From an uncultured Flavobacteriaceae bacterium (lineage in GTDB: Bacteria > Bacteroidota > Bacteroidia > Flavobacteriales > Flavobacteriaceae), in contig CAJQNF010000044.1 in NCBI GenBank assembly GCA_905479625.1, positions 1 through 41,319 of the forward strand: a stretch of 41,319 bases of DNA, read 5' to 3'. The position numbers were made by a program, and so were the translations under genes. Below the pieces are notes generated by a model. The model searched no databases and had not been told where the DNA came from. It was given only the letters and a program-made list of their open reading frames with translations. This document shows, one piece after another, positions 1 through 8,440 of this stretch (positions are counted from its first letter, which is position 1; every line of letters starts with the position of its first letter).

Positions 1-1875
1 GGTGATGCCAAGCAGGCCATTTACAGATGGAGAGGAGGGCTTGCAGAACAGTTTATCAATTTATCCTCTAAGAGGAATGATTATGGAGCCAACCCTTTTC
101 AGATCCCAAAAGAATTACAGCAATTAGATACAAATTACAGAAGTCACGAAGAAGTTATCAATTTCAATAATGATTTTTTTAGTCATATCGCTCAGCATTT
201 TTCCAATCAAGCCTATTCAGATTTATATCGATTGGGAAACAGCCAAAATACGAATCAAAAAAAGGGAGGTTATGTCAGGTTGGAGTTTTCAGAACCTTTA
301 AAAAATGTCGAAGTGCGAAATGAGGTCTACCCTGAGTTGGTGTATCAGACAATTTTAGAGCTTTCGGAGCAATTCGACCCCAATGAAATATGTATTTTGG
401 TAAGAAAAAAGAAAGAGGGTGCTGTAATTGCCAAATACCTTACCGAACAGGGAGTGGATATTGTGAGTTCAGAAACTTTATTGATTAAGAATAATACCAA
501 GGTGCACTTTATGGTCAGTTTGTTAAGTATAATCGCTGATGATAAAAATGAGGAAGCAAAATTTGACATGTTGAATTTTCTTTACGACCACTTGGGGATA
601 ACATTGGAAAAACACGAATTTCTGGATGGATTAGTGCACCTTGAAACAGCATTACTTTTTAAAGAACTAGAGGCCTACGGGATCGAATATAATTCCCAAA
701 AATTTGATGAGTATTCCATTTTCGAAGGAGTTGAAGATATCATCAGAAGTTTCCGTTTAACAGATGAGTCAGATGCATTTCTACAGTTTTTTATGGACTT
801 TGTTTTTGACTATACGCAAAGAAAATCGCAAAAGAATATATCATTTTTGGCCTATTGGGAAGAGAAAAAAGAGAAGTTGAATATTGTGAATTCAGAAGAT
901 GTTCGCGCAGTAAGGATCATGACCATTCATAAGTCTAAAGGCTTGGAATTTCCTGTAGTGATCTTTCCCTACAACCTTGATCTTTATTACGAGAGAGAGC
1001 CTAAAGCCTGGTATAAAGATTTGGATGCGGAACACTTTAGTGACTTTGACAGTATTCTGGTAGATGCTTCTTCCGGTATCAAAAAAACAGGACGACACGG
1101 TACGGATATTTTTGACAAGCAACGCGGTGAAAAGGAATTGGATAGTTTTAATTTGTTATACGTTTGTTTAACAAGAGCTGTAGAACAACTTTATATTATT
1201 TCGGAAACGAAAAAATCGACAGGTGTTATCGGTTCGAGTGCTCAGTTATTCATGGATTTTCTAACCGCGAAAGACAGGTGGGACGATGACCTTTTGAATT
1301 ATGAGTTCGGAGATAAAATTAGAATTGGCAGCAAAAATACATCCGAAACCCTCCCGGAAACTCAAATGGAATTCATCAGTAGCTCCTGGAAAGACCATCA
1401 GATTCATATTGTCGCCAATTCAGAATTGTTATGGGATACAGAAAGGATCCAGGCTATTGGCTATGGAAATTTGATCCACGAAATGATGGCTGACATTAAA
1501 ACGGAGGGAGATGTAGAAAAAACAATTGAACGATTTATTAATAAGGGCCTTGTCGCAAATGCTGAACGTAACGATATTCGTAACCTTATATTAAATATTG
1601 TTTGTCATCCATCGCTAAAAGCCTATTTTGAGCCAGGTCTTTTGATCATAAATGAAAGAGAGATCCTAACCGAATCTGGACAAGTAGTAATTCCTGACAG
1701 ATTGGTAATTGAAAAGCAAAAAGTTACAGTACTCGATTATAAGACGGGGAAACCCAGCAAGAATCACCAGCTTCAAATTAATAATTATGCCTTAGTTTTA
1801 CAAAAAATGAATTTTGAAGTTCAGGAAAAAATACTCGTTTATATCGATGAGGAAATTACAGTTATAAAAAATTAA
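1..1875 (+). CDS. UvrD/RecB-family helicase-nuclease (AddA-like), 5' end outside window
   Basis: This is an ATP-dependent DNA helicase of superfamily 1 with a C-terminal RecB-type nuclease, the arrangement of AddA/RecB enzymes that process double-strand breaks for recombination. The reading frame is open from base 1, so the Walker A and B part lies upstream. In-window residues 1-13 are helicase motif III (GDAKQAIYRWRGG). NYRS at 45-48 is motif IV, MTIHKSKGLEFP at 307-318 is motif V and LLYVCLTRA at 385-393 is motif VI. The nuclease part has GYGNLIHE (487-494), D566 and the DYK triad D579-Y-K581 followed by TG, then a Q..Y segment near 590. The first in-frame start-like codon inside the window (TTG at 232) is not the true start. 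It is followed 8 bp later by cvpA. An AddB partner is probably upstream but is not visible. The family is certain; assignment as AddA proper is inferred. Confidence 0.9.
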   Translation, partial: GDAKQAIYRWRGGLAEQFINLSSKRNDYGANPFQIPKELQQLDTNYRSHEEVINFNNDFFSHIAQHFSNQAYSDLYRLGNSQNTNQKKGGYVRLEFSEPLKNVEVRNEVYPELVYQTILELSEQFDPNEICILVRKKKEGAVIAKYLTEQGVDIVSSETLLIKNNTKVHFMVSLLSIIADDKNEEAKFDMLNFLYDHLGITLEKHEFLDGLVHLETALLFKELEAYGIEYNSQKFDEYSIFEGVEDIIRSFRLTDESDAFLQFFMDFVFDYTQRKSQKNISFLAYWEEKKEKLNIVNSEDVRAVRIMTIHKSKGLEFPVVIFPYNLDLYYEREPKAWYKDLDAEHFSDFDSILVDASSGIKKTGRHGTDIFDKQRGEKELDSFNLLYVCLTRAVEQLYIISETKKSTGVIGSSAQLFMDFLTAKDRWDDDLLNYEFGDKIRIGSKNTSETLPETQMEFISSSWKDHQIHIVANSELLWDTERIQAIGYGNLIHEMMADIKTEGDVEKTIERFINKGLVANAERNDIRNLILNIVCHPSLKAYFEPGLLIINEREILTESGQVVIPDRLVIEKQKVTVLDYKTGKPSKNHQLQINNYALVLQKMNFEVQEKILVYIDEEITVIKN

Positions 1876-1883
1876 ATATAGTT

Positions 1884-2396
1884 ATGAATACAATAGACAT
1901 TGTTATTGGAATTATCTTGATTTTTGGTACAGTCAATGGTTTTATGAAAGGCTTATTTGTGGAGGTAACAACTCTGGTAGGGCTTGTGCTAGGGGTTTAC
2001 GGGGCCATTCATTTTTCTTATTTTTTAGGAAATTTTCTTAAAGATAGTGTGAGCTGGGATGAATCTATGATTCAGGTGGTGGCATTTGCAGGAACTTTTC
2101 TGATCATATTGATCGCCTTGGTCTTATTGGGAAAAGCAATGACAAAAATTGCGGAGACAATTGCTTTGGGGTTTTTCAATAAAATGGTCGGCGCTATTTT
2201 CGGATTATTAAAATATGCATTGATTTTAAGTATTGTTTTGATTGTTTATGATGAGATTAACGCCTCTATTCGATTTATGGAGAAGAAAAAGACCACAGAA
2301 TCGATACTCTATGAGCCTGTTAAGAATTTTGCACCTGCGATTTTCCCAAATTTGGTCAAAGTTGTTCATAAAAAGGGCAAATCATTGGGGGAATGA
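1884..2396 (+). CDS. CvpA family membrane protein
   Basis: A 170-residue inner-membrane protein with about four hydrophobic helices and little else. The N-terminus, MNTIDIVIGIILIFGTVNGF followed by MKGLF, is the characteristic CvpA opening (D-x2-I..........G...G), and a conserved glycine-rich second helix follows. CvpA in Escherichia coli was named for colicin V production; in general the family is linked to envelope maintenance, and its biochemical role is unclear. It starts 8 bp after the helicase-nuclease stop, so the two are probably co-transcribed. Its length is usual for the family. The C-terminal 40 residues are soluble and basic. Confidence 0.82.
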   Translation: MNTIDIVIGIILIFGTVNGFMKGLFVEVTTLVGLVLGVYGAIHFSYFLGNFLKDSVSWDESMIQVVAFAGTFLIILIALVLLGKAMTKIAETIALGFFNKMVGAIFGLLKYALILSIVLIVYDEINASIRFMEKKKTTESILYEPVKNFAPAIFPNLVKVVHKKGKSLGE

Positions 2397-2446
2397 GCCT
2401 TTTTCAAAATAAATAAACTGTCTGGGTTTACAATATAAATTATCGT

Positions 2447-2454
2447 TATTTTTG
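2447..2454 (+). promoter_or_regulatory. Bacteroidota -7 element before panB
   Basis: TATTTTTG matches the Bacteroidota -7 consensus TAnnTTTG, 19 bp ahead of the panB ATG. A TTT (not TTG) lies 17 bp upstream, so the -33 element is weak. Seen by eye only. Confidence 0.5.
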
Positions 2455-2473
2455 CTTTGCTAAATCTTAACTT

Positions 2474-3292
2474 ATGTCTACAGCTAAAAAAGAGTACAAA
2501 AGAATCACAACCAAGACTTTGTTCGAGATGAAAAAGCAGGGAGTGAAAATAGCCATGCTTACTGCTTATGACTATACCATGGCAAAAATCGTTGATCATG
2601 CCGGGATAGACATTATTTTAGTTGGAGATTCAGCTTCAAATGTCATGGCGGGCCATGAAACGACTTTACCCATTACCCTTGATCAAATGATTTACCATGC
2701 GTCTTCGGTTGTTCGAGCCATTGAAAGGGCTTTGGTGGTTGTGGATCTTCCCTTTGGTACTTATCAGGGAAATTCAAGACAGGCACTGGATTCAGCAATT
2801 AGGATCATGAAAGAATCAGGAGGACATTCAGTAAAGTTGGAAGGCGGAGCTGAGATAGCAGAGTCTATCACTAGAATTCTTTCAGCAGGAATTCCGGTCA
2901 TGGGACACTTAGGGTTAACGCCTCAATCAATTTATAAATTTGGAACATACACAGTCAGAGCAAGAAAAGAAGAAGAGGCGGAGAAGTTAATAGCAGACGC
3001 CAAACTGTTAGAGGAATTGGGATGTTTTGCCATCGTGCTTGAAAAAGTACCAGCTAAATTAGCTAAGGAAGTGGCAGAAAGTATATCGATCCCGGTGATT
3101 GGAATCGGAGCTGGTGATGGGGTAGACGGTCAGGTTTTAGTGACACATGATATGTTGGGAATGACACATGAATTCAGCCCGAGGTTTTTAAGAAGATATC
3201 TTGATCTGTATACAGAAATGGGCAATGCTTTCAAGAGTTATATTTCGGATGTGAAATCGCGTGATTTCCCGAATAAAGAAGAACAGTATTGA
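2474..3292 (+). CDS. panB: 3-methyl-2-oxobutanoate hydroxymethyltransferase
   Basis: Ketopantoate hydroxymethyltransferase transfers a one-carbon unit from 5,10-methylene-tetrahydrofolate to 2-oxoisovalerate, the first committed step of pantothenate and coenzyme A synthesis in the cytosol. The 272-residue protein has the whole TIM-barrel signature: [23 protein letters not shown] with metal ligand D52, VVDLPFGTY with D91, VKLEGG with K121, GHLGLTPQS, and the catalytic Glu in VLEKVP (E190). These match E. coli D45, D84, K112 and E181. The length is usual. It has its own -7 box, and a strong hairpin terminator follows 9 bp after the stop, so it is probably a single-gene unit. No panC or panD lies beside it. 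Confidence 0.97.
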   Translation: MSTAKKEYKRITTKTLFEMKKQGVKIAMLTAYDYTMAKIVDHAGIDIILVGDSASNVMAGHETTLPITLDQMIYHASSVVRAIERALVVVDLPFGTYQGNSRQALDSAIRIMKESGGHSVKLEGGAEIAESITRILSAGIPVMGHLGLTPQSIYKFGTYTVRARKEEEAEKLIADAKLLEELGCFAIVLEKVPAKLAKEVAESISIPVIGIGAGDGVDGQVLVTHDMLGMTHEFSPRFLRRYLDLYTEMGNAFKSYISDVKSRDFPNKEEQY

Positions 3293-3301
3293 TGCCCGAT
3301 G

Positions 3302-3326
3302 CTCGCCACTTTGGCGAGTTTTTTTA
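3302..3326 (+). terminator. Rho-independent terminator after panB
   Basis: A perfect 7-bp stem CTCGCCA / TGGCGAG with a 3-nt loop (CTT) is followed directly by seven T residues. It sits 9 bp after the panB stop and upstream of the moxR promoter, separating the two transcription units. This is the clearest intrinsic terminator in the window. Confidence 0.9.
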
Positions 3327-3374
3327 TTTTATACTTTTAACCAAATTTTAACAAGAAAAAACTGAGCTAACCCT

Positions 3375-3382
3375 TAGATTTG
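3375..3382 (+). promoter_or_regulatory. Bacteroidota -7 element of the Bat operon
   Basis: TAGATTTG matches TAnnTTTG, 43 bp ahead of the moxR ATG and just after the panB terminator. No good TTG lies at the expected distance upstream. It is the best candidate start of transcription for the eight-gene Bat operon. Confidence 0.45.
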
Positions 3383-3425
3383 TTGCCCTTGATGTCTAAA
3401 AACGAATAGAAATTTAAAAAGATAA

Positions 3426-4430
3426 ATGGATACACAAAACGCAAATGTTGATATCAGATTGATCAACGAAAAAATAGAGAGAGAGAGTGCATTTGTCGAG
3501 CTGCTTAAACTGGAGATGAATAAGGTTATTGTAGGGCAGAAACACATGCTTGAAAGACTGCTTATTGGGTTGTTAGGAAATGGCCATATTTTATTGGAAG
3601 GAGTTCCAGGATTGGCTAAAACACTGGCAATAAATACTTTGGCCAAAGCGGTAAAAGGATCATTTAGCAGGGTACAGTTTACACCTGATCTACTGCCTGC
3701 GGATGTTATTGGTACCATGATCTTTAACATGAAAGAGAATGATTTCTCTATAAAGAAGGGCCCTATTTTTGCAAACTTCGTCTTGGCTGATGAGATCAAC
3801 AGGGCACCTGCCAAAGTACAGTCAGCCTTGCTTGAAGCAATGCAGGAACATCAGGTTACAATTGGTGATACGACTTTTAAATTGCCTGAGCCGTTTTTGG
3901 TTTTGGCCACTCAAAACCCGATTGAACAGGAAGGAACTTATCCTTTACCTGAAGCACAGGTTGACAGATTTATGCTAAAAACGGTAATTGATTACCCGAA
4001 AATGATTGATGAACAGACGATCATGAGACAGAACCTCAGTGGAGGTTTTGACACAATAAATCCGGTTGTATCAGTAGAGCAGATCATTCAGGCCAGAGAA
4101 TCGGTAAAAGAAGTGTATATGGATGAGAAAATTGAAAAGTATATCCTCAATATCATTTTTGCTACCCGTTATCCTGAAGAATATCGTTTAGCTGAACTTA
4201 AACCTTTGATCAGCTTTGGAGCTTCTCCAAGGGGTAGTATCAACTTGGCTATGGCCTCTAAATGTTATGCTTTTATCAAAAGAAGGGGGTATGTAATTCC
4301 TGAGGACGTTCGCGCCGTAGTTTATGATGTATTACGTCACAGGGTTGGAATCACTTACGAAGCCGAGGCTGAAAATATTACTTCTGTTGACATCATCAAC
4401 AAAATTGTTAATGAAGTAGAAGTACCTTAA
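3426..4430 (+). CDS. MoxR-family AAA+ ATPase, first gene of Bat operon
   Basis: A cytosolic AAA+ ATPase of the MoxR family, thought to act as a chaperone that remodels or loads metal onto VWA-domain partners encoded beside it. Residues 57-66 hold Walker A (LEGVPGLAKT, K65) and 118-125 Walker B (FVLADEIN, D122-E123). The MoxR-typical segments SALLEAMQE, sensor-1 ATQNPIEQEGTYPLPEAQ.DRF and the lid motif SPRG are present. At 334 residues it has the normal length. The ATG at 3426 has no Shine-Dalgarno but an A-rich leader, normal for this phylum. It is followed by a DUF58 gene and the VWA genes, the standard moxR-bat order. Confidence 0.93.
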   Translation: MDTQNANVDIRLINEKIERESAFVELLKLEMNKVIVGQKHMLERLLIGLLGNGHILLEGVPGLAKTLAINTLAKAVKGSFSRVQFTPDLLPADVIGTMIFNMKENDFSIKKGPIFANFVLADEINRAPAKVQSALLEAMQEHQVTIGDTTFKLPEPFLVLATQNPIEQEGTYPLPEAQVDRFMLKTVIDYPKMIDEQTIMRQNLSGGFDTINPVVSVEQIIQARESVKEVYMDEKIEKYILNIIFATRYPEEYRLAELKPLISFGASPRGSINLAMASKCYAFIKRRGYVIPEDVRAVVYDVLRHRVGITYEAEAENITSVDIINKIVNEVEVP

Positions 4431-4511
4431 TCAGTTCAATGAGCAGCAGCCCAATCGTTTTTCCTGTTTACAGACATCAGGAGATGAAAAGTTTAATTAG
4501 AATACCGGCTA

Positions 4512-5378
4512 GTGGATACTAAAGAATTACTTAAAAAGGTTAGAAAGATAGAGATCAAGACAAGAAGACTGTCTGATCATATTTTCTCTGGCGAATATCA
4601 CAGTTCCTTTAAGGGACGTGGTATGACTTTTTCTGAAGTGCGACAGTATCAGTTTGGGGATGATATCAGATCAATTGACTGGAACGTTACAGCGAGGTAT
4701 AGTGAACCTTATGTCAAGGTTTTTGAAGAGGAACGTGAATTGACCATGATGCTCGTTGTTGATATCAGCGGATCTGAATCATTTGGTACAACACAGCAGT
4801 TCAAGAAAGATATCCTGACCGAAATTAGTGCAACGCTGGCATTTTCAGCAATTCAAAATAATGACAAAGTAGGATTGCTTTTGTTTTCTGATGAGATCGA
4901 ATTGTTTATCCCTCCCAAGAAGGGAAAGACTCATGTACTTAGAATTATCAGGGAATTGATAGAATTCAAGCCCAACAGTAAAAAAACTGACCTTACCCAA
5001 GCCTTGAGATACTTCTCTAATGTGATGAAGAAAAAGGCCATTGTTTTTATTTTATCGGATTTCATCGATATGGGATATGACAATGCCCTGAAAATCGTTG
5101 GAAAAAAACATGATGTAACAGGTATCAGGGTTTACGATAAACTAGAGACCGAATTACCAAAATTAGGGATGGTTCCGATGAGGGACGCAGAAAATGGAGA
5201 GATTGTTTTGGTCAATACCAACTCAAAAACGGTTAGAAGGAATTATAAGGCGAATTATCTTAAGACGGTTGATTATTTTGAAGATTCCTTTACCAAAAGT
5301 GGTTCAGGAGTCATCAATACAAGAGTTGATGAGAGTTATGTTAAAAAGCTTTTAGGGTATTTTAAAAGAAGGGCTTAG
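4512..5378 (+). CDS. DUF58 domain protein of Bat operon (GTG start)
   Basis: A 288-residue DUF58 protein, the constant partner of MoxR ATPases, with a degenerate VWA-like fold. Residues 44-57 carry the DUF58 signature (R-Q-Y-x2-GDDIRSIDW), and 84-88 read DISGS, close to the DxSxS metal site of VWA domains. The start is GTG at 4512: the frame has a stop (TAA) at 4494-4496 and no ATG or TTG between that stop and the GTG. The translated N-terminus MDTKELLKKVRKIEIKTRRL is what the family shows, so a GTG start is well supported. The 81-bp spacer from moxR holds no credible gene. Predicted cytosolic; probably works with MoxR on the membrane VWA proteins. Confidence 0.9.
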   Translation: MDTKELLKKVRKIEIKTRRLSDHIFSGEYHSSFKGRGMTFSEVRQYQFGDDIRSIDWNVTARYSEPYVKVFEEERELTMMLVVDISGSESFGTTQQFKKDILTEISATLAFSAIQNNDKVGLLLFSDEIELFIPPKKGKTHVLRIIRELIEFKPNSKKTDLTQALRYFSNVMKKKAIVFILSDFIDMGYDNALKIVGKKHDVTGIRVYDKLETELPKLGMVPMRDAENGEIVLVNTNSKTVRRNYKANYLKTVDYFEDSFTKSGSGVINTRVDESYVKKLLGYFKRRA

Positions 5379-5419
5379 AGGTTATTTTAAGATACTGCAG
5401 TAAAAATGAAATTAATAGA

Positions 5420-6406
5420 ATGAGGAATTTATTTTATATATATAAAATCATGGAGATCTTGAAAGGTTCAAAGAGCTTAGGCTTTATTGCGTCTTTTAAA
5501 ATGGTCACTGTTTTATCTATATTTCTACTAGGCTTTTCAGGCTACGGGCAGGTTTCGACCAAAATAGATACCACCAGCATCAGAATCGGAGAACAATTCA
5601 ACTATGAGATCATTGTTGACCAAACAAAAGATGTGAGGTTTCCAAAATTCGAATCCGATAGTTTGAATAGAATTGGAGTGGTGACAGCCCATAAAATTGA
5701 TTCTTTGAGGAATCAGTTGATTAAAAAATATACACTAACAAGTTTTGATAGTGGTCGCTACGTAATACCAGGACAGGAGATTTTTATCAAAGACAAGCGA
5801 TTTTTAACGGATCAGGTTATTATTGATGTTGCAACAGTTCAGGTGGACACCATCAAGCAACCCATGCACCATATCAAGGAAATTCAGAATGAGCCTTATT
5901 TATTTAGTGATTACCTGAATTACTTCTGGGGTCTGATTGCCTTGCTGATAGTGATCGGTTTGATTTTATATTTTGTTTTAAGAGATAAACCAACAGAAGA
6001 AGAGATTATTTCGAGAATTCCACCGTTCGATGCCGCCAAAATGAGGCTCAAGGAACTCGATGGGAAAGAGCTTATTTCTCAAAACAAGATCAAATTGTAT
6101 TATGTTGAGTTAACGGATATCGTAAGAACCTTTATTGAAAGAGAATTGAATATTCCGGCTCTGGAGTCGACAACGGATGAATTATTGGAAACGATAACGG
6201 ATTTTAATAATAGCAGTAACCTTGATATTCCTGAGGAAACCTTAAACAAATTACAGAAGCTGCTGCAGGAAGCTGATTTGGTCAAGTTTGCCAAATCGAA
6301 ACCGCTTCAGAATGAAATTGCCCTTCACAGGGGAGATGCAGAAGGAATTATCGATGTGCTGCATCCAATTAAGATAGAACTAAAAGAAGAAGAAGATGGG
6401 CAGTAA
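5420..6406 (+). CDS. Bat-cluster membrane protein of unknown function (BatD-like/DUF4381-like)
   Basis: I do not recognise a named family with certainty. The protein has an N-terminal hydrophobic stretch (about residues 28-43, ending GYGQ, a likely signal peptide), an extracytoplasmic beta-type domain (45-160) that resembles the N-terminal repeats of BatD, one transmembrane helix (169-188) and a cytosolic helical tail of about 135 residues that resembles the C-terminal part of BatD. This layout (export signal, short Ig-like part, helix, helical tail) is that of a small BatD paralogue. The start is uncertain: ATG codons at 5420, 5450 and 5501 are in frame. The first two leave basic residues before the hydrophobic stretch, while 5501 begins it almost directly. 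It overlaps batA by 11 bp if batA starts at 6396. Confidence 0.75.
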   Translation: MRNLFYIYKIMEILKGSKSLGFIASFKMVTVLSIFLLGFSGYGQVSTKIDTTSIRIGEQFNYEIIVDQTKDVRFPKFESDSLNRIGVVTAHKIDSLRNQLIKKYTLTSFDSGRYVIPGQEIFIKDKRFLTDQVIIDVATVQVDTIKQPMHHIKEIQNEPYLFSDYLNYFWGLIALLIVIGLILYFVLRDKPTEEEIISRIPPFDAAKMRLKELDGKELISQNKIKLYYVELTDIVRTFIERELNIPALESTTDELLETITDFNNSSNLDIPEETLNKLQKLLQEADLVKFAKSKPLQNEIALHRGDAEGIIDVLHPIKIELKEEEDGQ

Positions 6407-7394
6407 TATGGAATTTACGAACCCAGAATTTCTGTGGTTGCTATTATTGATTCCGGTCATGGCGATTTGGTACTTTTTTGTTCGAAAGAAGGATAATCCG
6501 GATCTGAATATGCCGAGTATCGCAAGTTTTGAGCACAAGAATATATGGGCCAAATTAAAACCGATACTGTATTTATTCAGATTGTTGGCTATTTCATTAT
6601 TGATCATTGCCCTATCGCGTCCGCGTAATGTGGAGGTCAGTAAAAGAACAAAAACGACTCGAGGTATTGATATTGTCATGGCGATAGATGTTTCAGCCAG
6701 TATGCTGGCGAAAGATTTGAAGCCCAACAGATTGGAGGCTTTAAAAGCGGTAGCAAGCAAGTTTGTGCAGAAAAGACCCAATGACAGGATCGGCATTGTG
6801 GTATACGCAGGAGAAAGTTTTACACAAACACCCATTACCAGTGATAAAACAATTATTCAGAATACGATTAGAAAGATAAGATGGGGACAGATAGAAGATG
6901 GCACTGCCATTGGAATGGGACTTGGCTCTGCAGTGAACAGACTAAAGGATAGTAAGGCCAAAAGCAAGGTGATTATCCTCCTCACTGATGGAGTAAACAA
7001 TACAGGGTTTGTAGACCCAAAAACGGCTACAGACTTGGCCAAAGGGTTGAACATAAAGGTGTATACCATCGGCCTGGGAACAAACGGAACCGCATTGTTT
7101 CCTGTAGCGAAAGATCTGAATGGCAAACTCATCTTTAGAAATGCACCCGTTGAAATTGATGAGGAGCTCTTAAAATATATTGCGTCTGAAACAGAGGGAA
7201 AATATTTCAGAGCGACTGGAAATAAAAAATTAGAAGCTATTTATGAAGAAATAAATAAGCTTGAAAAAACTGAAATTGAAGAATTTAAATATTATAATTA
7301 TCAGGAAAAATTTAGACCGTTACTGATGTTTGCAGGGTTTTTGATCTTAGTCGAAATGTTGTTGAGATTCACGGTTTATAGAAGTTTTATCTAG
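6396..7394 (+). CDS. batA: BatA, VWA-domain membrane protein
   Basis: A membrane-anchored von Willebrand factor A protein of the Bat (aerotolerance) set. Helices lie at about residues 9-28 and 56-74 and a third at the C-terminus (about 308-325). The VWA domain between them faces one side of the membrane. The MIDAS motif is intact: DVSAS at 98-102, followed by TPIT-type Thr and a second acidic loop LLTDGVNN. Length (332) is normal. Two ATGs are possible, 6396 (overlapping the previous gene by 11 bp) and 6408; the second gives MEFTNPEFLW, closer to the usual BatA start. Bat genes were linked to aerotolerance in Bacteroides and to stress and virulence elsewhere; the molecular job is still unclear. 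Confidence 0.92.
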   Translation: MGSNMEFTNPEFLWLLLLIPVMAIWYFFVRKKDNPDLNMPSIASFEHKNIWAKLKPILYLFRLLAISLLIIALSRPRNVEVSKRTKTTRGIDIVMAIDVSASMLAKDLKPNRLEALKAVASKFVQKRPNDRIGIVVYAGESFTQTPITSDKTIIQNTIRKIRWGQIEDGTAIGMGLGSAVNRLKDSKAKSKVIILLTDGVNNTGFVDPKTATDLAKGLNIKVYTIGLGTNGTALFPVAKDLNGKLIFRNAPVEIDEELLKYIASETEGKYFRATGNKKLEAIYEEINKLEKTEIEEFKYYNYQEKFRPLLMFAGFLILVEMLLRFTVYRSFI

Positions 7395-7405
7395 GTTAAT
7401 AGCAT

Positions 7406-8440
7406 ATGTATCAAATAGAAGAACCAAAATATTTTTACTTATTTATCGCTGTGGCGATCTTATTGCTATTTTATTTGCTGACCTGGTTGTGGAAATTAAA
7501 AAAGCAAAAAGCATTTGCGGAATTTTCTTTGTTGAATGAGTTAAGCCCCGAAAAATCTGTTTTTAAACCAGTATTGAAAATGATTTTTGTGCTTTTAGCC
7601 TTATCACTATTGATTATTGCCATGGTAAATCCTAAAATGGGTACACAACTAAAGACAGTAAAAAGACAAGGTGTTGATATTGTTTTTGCCCTTGATGTTT
7701 CGAAAAGTATGCTGGCTGAAGACATTGCGCCAAACCGATTGGAAAAATCCAAACAGATCATTTCAAAGATCATAGATAAATTGGGTAGTGACCGTGTAGG
7801 AATTATCATCTATGCCGGAAATGCATATCCATTGCTGCCTATTACGACTGATCATGGCGCAGCCAAAATGTTTTTGCAAAATGCGGGCCCTGATATGGTT
7901 TCCTCTCAAGGGACGGCCATTAATGAAGCTTTAGAGCTATCTAAAACTTTCTTTGATGATGATACCCAAACAAACAGGTTCCTTTTTGTGATTTCTGATG
8001 GAGAAGATCATGAAGAAAATTCAGGTAAAATCGCCAAAGAAATCACAGACATTGGAATAAGGACTTTCACTATAGGTGTTGGTTCAAATAAAGGAGGTCC
8101 AATTCCCGTCAAGAGCAATGGAAAGTTTTTGGGTTATAAGAAGGATAATAAAGATGAAGTCGTCATCACAAAACTCAATGTAGAGACGCTGAAGGATATT
8201 GCCGAAAATGGAGAAGGAAAGTATATTTACGGGAATAAAACTTCCAAGACGGTTGAATACGTTGAAGAGCTTTTACTTAAGGCAGATAAAAAGGAATTTG
8301 AATCAAAACAGTTTTCTGATTACAAGGATCAGTTTCAATGGTTCATTGGATTTGGGTTGCTGTTTTTGGTCTTAGACGTTTTCTTGCTGAATAAGAAAAC
8401 CAAATGGGTGCAAAAATTGAATTTATTTAATGAAAGGTAA
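7406..8440 (+). CDS. batB: BatB, VWA-domain membrane protein
   Basis: The second VWA protein of the operon, 344 residues, starting 11 bp after batA. It has two N-terminal helices (about 9-28 and 55-73) and a C-terminal helix near 314-330. MIDAS residues are present: DVSKS at 97-101, TT near LLPITTD, and VISDGEDHEEN. BatA and BatB are similar in layout and probably arose by duplication; in other species they are reported to assemble into membrane complexes, here inferred. The last 11 bp overlap the first possible start of batC. Confidence 0.92.
   Translation: MYQIEEPKYFYLFIAVAILLLFYLLTWLWKLKKQKAFAEFSLLNELSPEKSVFKPVLKMIFVLLALSLLIIAMVNPKMGTQLKTVKRQGVDIVFALDVSKSMLAEDIAPNRLEKSKQIISKIIDKLGSDRVGIIIYAGNAYPLLPITTDHGAAKMFLQNAGPDMVSSQGTAINEALELSKTFFDDDTQTNRFLFVISDGEDHEENSGKIAKEITDIGIRTFTIGVGSNKGGPIPVKSNGKFLGYKKDNKDEVVITKLNVETLKDIAENGEGKYIYGNKTSKTVEYVEELLLKADKKEFESKQFSDYKDQFQWFIGFGLLFLVLDVFLLNKKTKWVQKLNLFNER

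Noticed and set aside
345-569. Antisense open frames over the helicase, panB, moxR, suf and TonB genes
   Set aside because: All are shadows of strong coding frames with clear motifs on the other strand.
4439-4522. A 27-codon ATG frame between moxR and the DUF58 gene
   Set aside because: Too short, no recognisable peptide, and it runs into the DUF58 gene in another frame; more likely chance.
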